Assembly: GCA_937124505.1 (NCBI GenBank)
Contig: CAKZKV010000102.1
Location: 1-16,404 of the forward strand
Length of the DNA stretch: 16,404 bases
Direction of reading: 5' to 3'
DNA from: an uncultured Alphaproteobacteria bacterium
Lineage (GTDB): Bacteria; Pseudomonadota; Alphaproteobacteria; Micavibrionales; Micavibrionaceae
This document shows, piece after piece, positions 11,410 to 16,404 of the stretch. Within the stretch, counting starts at the first letter, position 1, and every line of letters begins with the position of its first letter. The notes beneath the pieces were generated by a model. That model was not told the origin of the DNA, made no database searches, and was given only the letters and a program-made list of their open reading frames with translations. The position numbers were made by a program, and so were the translations under genes.

Positions 11410-12239
11410 AGGCTCTCCTCAAGGCGCTGCATAAGAGTGTCGGTGACATCCGGTGTTATGCCGAACCATATCTCAAAGGCTTTTTGCGCCTGATAGGCCA
11501 GCATGCCCAGTCCGCCGATTGTGCGGCATCCTTTTGTTTCTGCCTGCAGCATAAGAGATGTTTGCAGGGGATTATAAATCAGGTCGTAAATCACGGCTTT
11601 TGAAGAGATATTTGCAAGGTCTATATCAAGCGGTGGCTGCTTATGCATACCAAGAGAGGTTGTATTGATAATCAGATCATGATCGGCAATCAGCTCAGAG
11701 CGAACGTCCCAGTGGGCAGGTGTTGTCTGCGGAAAATCATGTGCCAGACGTTTGGCCTTGTCCTGTGTGCGGTTTGTCAGGGTAATGTTCTTTACCCCCT
11801 CTTCCAGAAGGCCATACAAAACAGCGCGTGACGCACCTCCGGCACCGAGGATCAGGGGCCGGGAGGCAGAGATATCGAATGCCGGTAACGACGTTTTTAA
11901 ATGTTCGATAAAGCCGTAGGCATCCGTATTGGTGCCGTATAACTCCTGATTATGAACGGAAATGGTATTGACCGCCCCGATCTTTTTTGCGGTTTCGTCG
12001 ATGTGTGTGCAATGCGCCATGATGGCTTCCTTATGGGGAATCGTGACATTAATCCCTTTGAGTCCGCTTTTGCGTAAAATCCGGCAAAATCGCGCCAGAT
12101 GCGCAGGGTCAACATCAATGGCCTCATAAATCCCCGGCAGGTTATATTTTGAGAGCCAGTGATTATGAATCATCGGGGAGCGGCTATGCGCAATCGGATG
12201 TCCTATGACGGCAGCGGCAGTATGGGAGTTTTCAAGCAT
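11406..12239 (-). CDS. aroE: Shikimate dehydrogenase
   Basis: A 277-residue NADP-dependent enzyme reducing 3-dehydroshikimate to shikimate. Substrate and catalytic residues are in place: SRSP (19-22), NVTIPHK with catalytic Lys 70, GAVNT (88-92) and GTNTDAYG with Asp 106. The Rossmann loop is GAGGASRA (132-139), followed by LTNRT and the INTTSLGM block; GGLGMLAYQA is near the C-terminus. It is first in a two-gene unit with coaE. Its start is 56 bp from the divergent hisI, and no strong Shine-Dalgarno is visible. It shares the aromatic pathway with aroA at the right end of the window, but on a separate transcript. Confidence 0.96.
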   Translation of the reverse strand: MLENSHTAAAVIGHPIAHSRSPMIHNHWLSKYNLPGIYEAIDVDPAHLARFCRILRKSGLKGINVTIPHKEAIMAHCTHIDETAKKIGAVNTISVHNQELYGTNTDAYGFIEHLKTSLPAFDISASRPLILGAGGASRAVLYGLLEEGVKNITLTNRTQDKAKRLAHDFPQTTPAHWDVRSELIADHDLIINTTSLGMHKQPPLDIDLANISSKAVIYDLIYNPLQTSLMLQAETKGCRTIGGLGMLAYQAQKAFEIWFGITPDVTDTLMQRLEESL

Positions 12240-12295
12240 CGTGAAATCATTTATAACGTTTCTACAAGAATAAACCAGACGCCGGATTTTGGGAA

Positions 12296-12661
12296 ATGCA
12301 ATCTGAACAGGACGAAACAGAGAATTTTATGCCCAAATGGGACGCGCAAGGCTTGATCCCGGTCATTGCGCAGGACGTAAACGATCATCAGGTCAAAATG
12401 ATGGCCTGGATGAATGAAGACGCGTTGCAACTCTCTCTTGAAACCGGCTATGCGCATTACTGGTCCAGATCACGGCAAAAAATCTGGAAAAAGGGAGAGT
12501 CCAGCGGCCATGTGCAAAAAATTCTCGAAATTCGGGTTGATTGTGATCAGGATTGCCTGCTGATATCCATTGAGCAGGAAGGGGCCGCCTGCCATACAGG
12601 GCGAAGTTCCTGCTTTTATCGGACGCTTGGGCCGAATCATGTTCTGGGATTTACAGAATGA
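12296..12661 (+). CDS. hisI: Phosphoribosyl-AMP cyclohydrolase
   Basis: A 121-residue stand-alone HisI, the zinc- and magnesium-dependent enzyme that opens the adenine ring of PR-AMP in the third step of histidine synthesis. The family motifs are complete: MAWMNEDAL (36-44), YWSRSRQKIWKKGESSGHVQ (55-74), DCDQDCLL (82-89, metal Asp/Cys) and ACHTGRSSCFYRT (98-110). It is not fused to HisE. The ATG at 12296 has GGGA very close before it; ATG 12329 is an alternative giving a start nearer the conserved region. It stands alone between divergent aroE and a 190-bp gap, as is common in alphaproteobacteria, where hisI is often away from the his cluster. Confidence 0.95.
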   Translation: MQSEQDETENFMPKWDAQGLIPVIAQDVNDHQVKMMAWMNEDALQLSLETGYAHYWSRSRQKIWKKGESSGHVQKILEIRVDCDQDCLLISIEQEGAACHTGRSSCFYRTLGPNHVLGFTE

Positions 12662-12854
12662 TCAGTTCTTATTCTATTGATCTTATTATCTTTTTCTAAA
12701 GTAAATAAAATTTTAGGGAATTTTGATTAGAATGGAAAGATGTTACCTGATTTAGGGCGTTGTCTAATCTCTCTAAAAAAGGCAGAATGTAATAAAAGAT
12801 AGGACCTACATGGCGGTCTTTGTAAAACCATAGGATACGTTAGGCAATTTAAAC

Positions 12855-14996
12855 GTGGGCGCATCACCAAAAGAACGTTCTTCTACGTTCATGTCATTTT
12901 CATCGTCTTCCGGTCAGATTTGGCGTAGCCCGATCAGCTGGAAAATCACGCTGGCTGTTTTTGCGACCATCCTGACCGTTCAGATTGCCATTTTCGGATT
13001 TACGATTCAAAAGCATGAGCAGCAAATTCTTGATCGTCTGAAAGACGAGGCGCGGCTTGCTATTCTGCAAACTATTCCCAATACGGAAAACACAGGGTAT
13101 ATGGAAAGCCCCGTGGACTTTGCAGAATGGTCGCAGTTGGCAAACAGCACGAAAATTACAGGACTGGCTATTTACACGAATGATGATTTCCTGTTGTTGC
13201 AAAGTTATGGCTCTACCCCTGTGACCCGCATATTACAGTCTGTCGATGTGATTAAAACATATTGGAGTGCCGACGGATCTTTTTATGAATTTACGCTACG
13301 CCCTTATGAATTGAATGCAAGACCGTATGTTATTGTGGCGCGTGTGGCCTCAGACACTGTCTTGCAGGAAAAAATTGCATATGCCCGGCAAAATATCCTG
13401 ATTTTCTTTTTAATGTCGGGTTTTGTGACCTCCGTTTTAATGCTGGCGATGAGCCGCTGGCTTCTGGAGCCTGTCCTGTTTTTGCGACAGAGCCTTCTTT
13501 CCGCCGCGAAAGATGCTGAAAACCCTAAATTGCTGGATCCTCCGTTTAAGGCAAAAGACGAGATTACACAGTCCATTGATATCGCGCATAGCCTGATCAA
13601 GGAAAATGCGAATAACATCAAAAAAATTAAATCAGCCGCGCAGGACCAGATTCATAATCTTGCTTATTTTGATCAGTTGACGCAATTGCCTAACCGGACA
13701 CTGTTTTTGCAGAAGCTCATGGAATTTACACGTATGGAAAGTCAGGAGGTTGGCGATATTACCAAGCGCGCGGCAATCGTTGTGGTGGATATCGATCATT
13801 TCAAGGATGTGAATGATTCGATGGGGCATAGTGTCGGGGACGCGATTTTGCGTGCAGTTGGCAAACGTCTTCGTTCCGCCATGCCGGAAACCGCCGTTGT
13901 TGCAAAAATGGGAGAGGATGAGTATGCGGTGATGATGCCCCTGTCGTCTTCGATCAATAGTTCCCTTGATGTTGGCGAGCGGATCTTGCGGGTAATTCGA
14001 TCTGAGCCCTTTAAAGTGTTTAACGAGAATTTCCAAATCCGTGCCTCTATTGGTGTAGCGACGTATCCTGATGATGGATCTGAGCCGGACCAGGTCCTCA
14101 AAAACGCGGATATTGCCTTGAACCGTGCAAAAGAAGAGGGCAGGGATACCTTAAAAGAATATAGTGAAGACTTCGATCAGGCGGTTCAGCAAAGATTCCA
14201 GATGCTGCGTGACTTGCGTGACGCACTGGAGCATAACCAGCTGGAGCTGTTTTATCAGCCACAATTTGAAATGGAAACCGGCAATATTATCGGGGCCGAG
14301 GCTTTATTACGCTGGTTCAAGAAAGATAACAGCAAGGAAGGTGGAAGTTTCATTTCTCCGGGAATTTTTATACCGATTGCCGAGCAATCCGGCCTGATTG
14401 TTCCGATTGGAGAATGGGTCATGAAAAAAGCCTGCCATGATGCTATGCAATGGAAAGCGGAAACCGGCCATGAAATCCGTGTTGCCGTCAATGTGTCCGG
14501 GGCGCAGTTTCACCAGAGCGATCTGGTCGCCTACACAGATCAAATGATTCAAGAGTCGGGCATCAACCCCGATATGCTTGAACTTGAAGTGACAGAGAGT
14601 GCCTTTATGGAAGATATCCAGCACACCATTCAGACGTTGCGGGATCTGCACGGACTAGGCATTGAACTGGCGATTGACGATTTTGGAACCGGGTATTCCT
14701 CCCTGTCATATCTGCGTCAATTCCCGATTGACCGTTTGAAAATCGATCAGTCGTTTATTCGTAATGCGCTGAATGACAGTAATGACGCCTCTATTACAAA
14801 GACAATTATTACGCTGGGACGTTCCCTGAACCTGAAAGTCATCGCGGAGGGGGTTGAGACATTTGATCACGAACAATTCCTGATGAACGAAGGGTGTGAT
14901 GAGGTGCAGGGGTTCAGATATTCCAAGCCGGTGCCCTATCATGAATTTGTTGAATTTGTGAAGAAATATAACGGCAGCTTGTCTTATTTCAGCTAG
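12855..14996 (+). CDS. Membrane GGDEF-EAL protein, probable c-di-GMP phosphodiesterase
   Basis: A 713-residue protein: transmembrane helix 30-50, periplasmic region about 51-179, second helix about 180-200, linker/HAMP-like helix 205-265, GGDEF domain about 268-437, EAL domain about 450-700. The GGDEF signature reads GEDEY (353-357) and the inhibitory RxxD site is missing, so cyclase activity is unlikely; GTP binding as an allosteric input remains possible (Asp 312 in VDIDHF is kept). The EAL domain keeps EALLRW (482-487), NVSG (546-549), LEVTES (577-582), DDFGTGYSSL (608-617), LKID (628-631) and AEGVET (664-669), so hydrolysis of c-di-GMP to pGpG is expected. The start is GTG 12855 or ATG 12891; neither has a strong ribosome site. 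The periplasmic part is a likely but unrecognised sensor. Confidence 0.92.
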   Translation: MGASPKERSSTFMSFSSSSGQIWRSPISWKITLAVFATILTVQIAIFGFTIQKHEQQILDRLKDEARLAILQTIPNTENTGYMESPVDFAEWSQLANSTKITGLAIYTNDDFLLLQSYGSTPVTRILQSVDVIKTYWSADGSFYEFTLRPYELNARPYVIVARVASDTVLQEKIAYARQNILIFFLMSGFVTSVLMLAMSRWLLEPVLFLRQSLLSAAKDAENPKLLDPPFKAKDEITQSIDIAHSLIKENANNIKKIKSAAQDQIHNLAYFDQLTQLPNRTLFLQKLMEFTRMESQEVGDITKRAAIVVVDIDHFKDVNDSMGHSVGDAILRAVGKRLRSAMPETAVVAKMGEDEYAVMMPLSSSINSSLDVGERILRVIRSEPFKVFNENFQIRASIGVATYPDDGSEPDQVLKNADIALNRAKEEGRDTLKEYSEDFDQAVQQRFQMLRDLRDALEHNQLELFYQPQFEMETGNIIGAEALLRWFKKDNSKEGGSFISPGIFIPIAEQSGLIVPIGEWVMKKACHDAMQWKAETGHEIRVAVNVSGAQFHQSDLVAYTDQMIQESGINPDMLELEVTESAFMEDIQHTIQTLRDLHGLGIELAIDDFGTGYSSLSYLRQFPIDRLKIDQSFIRNALNDSNDASITKTIITLGRSLNLKVIAEGVETFDHEQFLMNEGCDEVQGFRYSKPVPYHEFVEFVKKYNGSLSYFS

Positions 14997-15028
14997 AAAT
15001 ATTCTCATCATATGATAAATAAGAGGGC

Positions 15029-16357
15029 ATGAAAGCACTCCAGTCCTCAAAAGCGTCTCCTTTGTCCGGTACGCAACGTATTCCGGGCGATAAGTCCATT
15101 TCTCATCGCTCCCTGATGTTTGGCGGTCTGGCACAGGGCGAGACCCTTATTTCAGGCCTTCTGGAGGGCGAGGACGTGATTGCCACAGCGCTGGCCATGC
15201 GGGCGATGGGTGCAAAAATTGCCAGAGGGGATGACGGTTTGTGGCGCTGCGAAGGTGTCGGGATCGGCTTTTTGAAAGAGCCGGAAGACATTCTGAATAT
15301 GGGGAATAGTGGGACGTCTACAAGACTTCTGGGCGGTCTGATCGCCGGGCATCCGATCAATGCCGTGATGACCGGAGATGCCTCCTTAAGAAAACGCCCG
15401 ATGAAACGAATTATGACCCCTTTAAGTGAAATGGGCGCGGAATTCATGACGCGTGAGGGTGGGCGTCTGCCCATGACCATCAAGGGAACAGATGCCGTCA
15501 AAGGGATTGAATATCGTTTGCCCGTGGCCTCGGCACAGGTGAAGTCCGCTATTCTTCTGGCCGGCCTGACATCAGACGAAAAAGTAACCGTCATTGAAGA
15601 AACACCAACGCGCGACCACACGGAAAACATGCTTCGCGCCTTTGGCCATGAGATTGAGATTGAAGAACTGGAAGACGGCGCGGCGGCCATTACCGTAACG
15701 GGCGGCCAGCAACTCAAAGGTTGTGCGGTGGATGTGCCGTCTGATCCGTCTTCTGCGGCCTTTCCATGTGTTGCGGCCCTGATTAATGAAGGATCAGGCA
15801 TCACATTGCCGCGCATTTGCATGAATGAACGCCGTAACGGGATCTATACGACCCTGATCGAGATGGGCGCGGAGATCGAATTCAAAAATGAACGGATCGA
15901 AGGCGGGGAACGTACAGCCGATCTGGTCATCAATGGAACGGGAGTTTTGAAAGGCATAGACGTACCGGCTGCACGTGTGCCGTCCATGATTGACGAGTTT
16001 CCGGTTCTGGCCGTTGCGGCTGCCTGTGCGGACGGCACGACCAGAATGACGGGGCTGGCGGAACTGCGCGTTAAGGAAAGCGACCGCCTGGCGGTGATGG
16101 CGGACGGATTGTCCAAATGTGGTGTACGTCTGGAAATGGGCGAAGACAGCCTGACGATCCATGGCACGGGTAAACCTCCGAAAGGCGGTGTGGAAGTCGA
16201 AACCCATCTGGACCACCGCATTGCCATGAGCTTTATGGTTCTGGGAACCGTGACGGACGAGCCTGTACGTGTTGATGACGGCCAACCCATCCTCACCTCT
16301 TTCCCGAATTTTATCGACCTGATGAATGATCTGGGGTGCGACATACAGGATGTCTGA
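15029..16357 (+). CDS. aroA: 3-phosphoshikimate 1-carboxyvinyltransferase (EPSP synthase)
   Basis: A 442-residue enzyme joining shikimate-3-phosphate and PEP in the sixth step of the shikimate pathway. It follows the class II (Agrobacterium CP4-like) pattern: RIPGDKSISHRS (17-28), LLEGEDVI (44-51), GDASLRKRPM (116-125), ASAQVKSA (167-174), TRDHTENM (194-201), PSMIDEFPVLAVAAA, LRVKESDRL and THLDHRIAMSF. The PEP-site loop is GNSGTSTR (92-99), with Gly 95 where CP4 has Ala 100. AAGAGGG precedes the ATG. It starts 32 bp after the GGDEF-EAL gene and may be co-transcribed with it. In many alphaproteobacteria cmk and rpsA follow; here the window ends. The stop codon lies within a 15-bp hairpin. Confidence 0.96.
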   Translation: MKALQSSKASPLSGTQRIPGDKSISHRSLMFGGLAQGETLISGLLEGEDVIATALAMRAMGAKIARGDDGLWRCEGVGIGFLKEPEDILNMGNSGTSTRLLGGLIAGHPINAVMTGDASLRKRPMKRIMTPLSEMGAEFMTREGGRLPMTIKGTDAVKGIEYRLPVASAQVKSAILLAGLTSDEKVTVIEETPTRDHTENMLRAFGHEIEIEELEDGAAAITVTGGQQLKGCAVDVPSDPSSAAFPCVAALINEGSGITLPRICMNERRNGIYTTLIEMGAEIEFKNERIEGGERTADLVINGTGVLKGIDVPAARVPSMIDEFPVLAVAAACADGTTRMTGLAELRVKESDRLAVMADGLSKCGVRLEMGEDSLTIHGTGKPPKGGVEVETHLDHRIAMSFMVLGTVTDEPVRVDDGQPILTSFPNFIDLMNDLGCDIQDV

Positions 16358-16384
16358 TACCTTATTCTAAAGGTATCAGACATC
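16349..16384 (+). terminator. 15-bp hairpin spanning the aroA stop codon
   Basis: Bases 16349-16363 pair perfectly with 16370-16384 around a 6-nt loop. The aroA TGA (16355-16357) is inside the left arm. No T-run follows, so it is not a standard intrinsic terminator; it may stabilise the mRNA 3' end, attenuate transcription into the next gene, or be a protein site. Confidence 0.5.
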
Positions 16385-16404
16385 AGTTAAAGCAATAAAT
16401 CCGC

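Noticed and set aside
15029..16357. Claim that this aroA confers glyphosate tolerance
   Set aside because: Class II resemblance alone is not enough, and the key position has Gly as in sensitive enzymes.
8292..16404. Sigma-54 (-24/-12) promoter as target of the activator
   Set aside because: No TGGCAC-N5-TTGC-like match was found by eye in intergenic DNA; a matrix scan would be needed to be sure.

Overview
The window joins an AT-rich mobile region (about 1-8290) to an ordinary, more GC-rich chromosomal backbone (about 8370-16404). The backbone proteins (EPSP synthase close to the Agrobacterium CP4 type, aroE overlapping coaE, a YidB/DUF937 protein, a stand-alone hisI) suggest an alphaproteobacterium. 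This is inferred from protein resemblance only; no rRNA is present.

Integrated element (1-~8290). On the left, a minus-strand pair encodes a small membrane protein and an ImmA/IrrE-type metallopeptidase. Divergent from it is a tightly packed plus-strand operon: AlpA/excisionase-like HTH protein, Toprim primase-like protein and DUF3987 helicase/primase-like protein (1-nt gap, then 4-nt overlap). The spacer between them is dense with symmetric sequence, including a dyad over a candidate -10 box and a 10-bp hairpin that pairs with the first gene's Shine-Dalgarno. The right edge is marked by a tRNA-3'-end-like sequence ending in CCA (8268-8283) and nearby GGGGCAT repeats, so this looks like an integrative element in a tRNA-type site. 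The integrase and the intact tRNA would lie left of the window. Decayed gene fragments sit just inside this edge.

Nested transposon (4079-6829). A complete 2,751-bp IS1595-family (ISXO2-like) element can be delimited exactly: 23-bp imperfect inverted repeats (19/23 identical) flanked by a perfect 8-bp duplication TAAAAATT. Besides an intact transposase it carries cargo: a P63C/antirepressor-like gene overlapping the transposase gene, a Cas2/VapD-like small protein ('SinR family'), a 29-codon ORF, and a candidate ~70-nt structured RNA with its own promoter and terminator, transcribed against the genes around it. This cargo module is the most unusual item in the window. The transposon split an AT-rich stretch from a cluster of 9-bp TTTTGTC repeats that together may have been the replication origin of the older element.

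Backbone (8370-16404). In order: a sensor-less sigma-54 activator with two Fis-like HTH motifs, a YidB-family protein, purN, then coaE and aroE on the minus strand (purN and coaE overlap tail to tail), hisI, a membrane GGDEF-EAL protein with a degenerate GGDEF signature and an intact EAL domain, and a class-II-like aroA whose stop codon lies inside a 15-bp hairpin.
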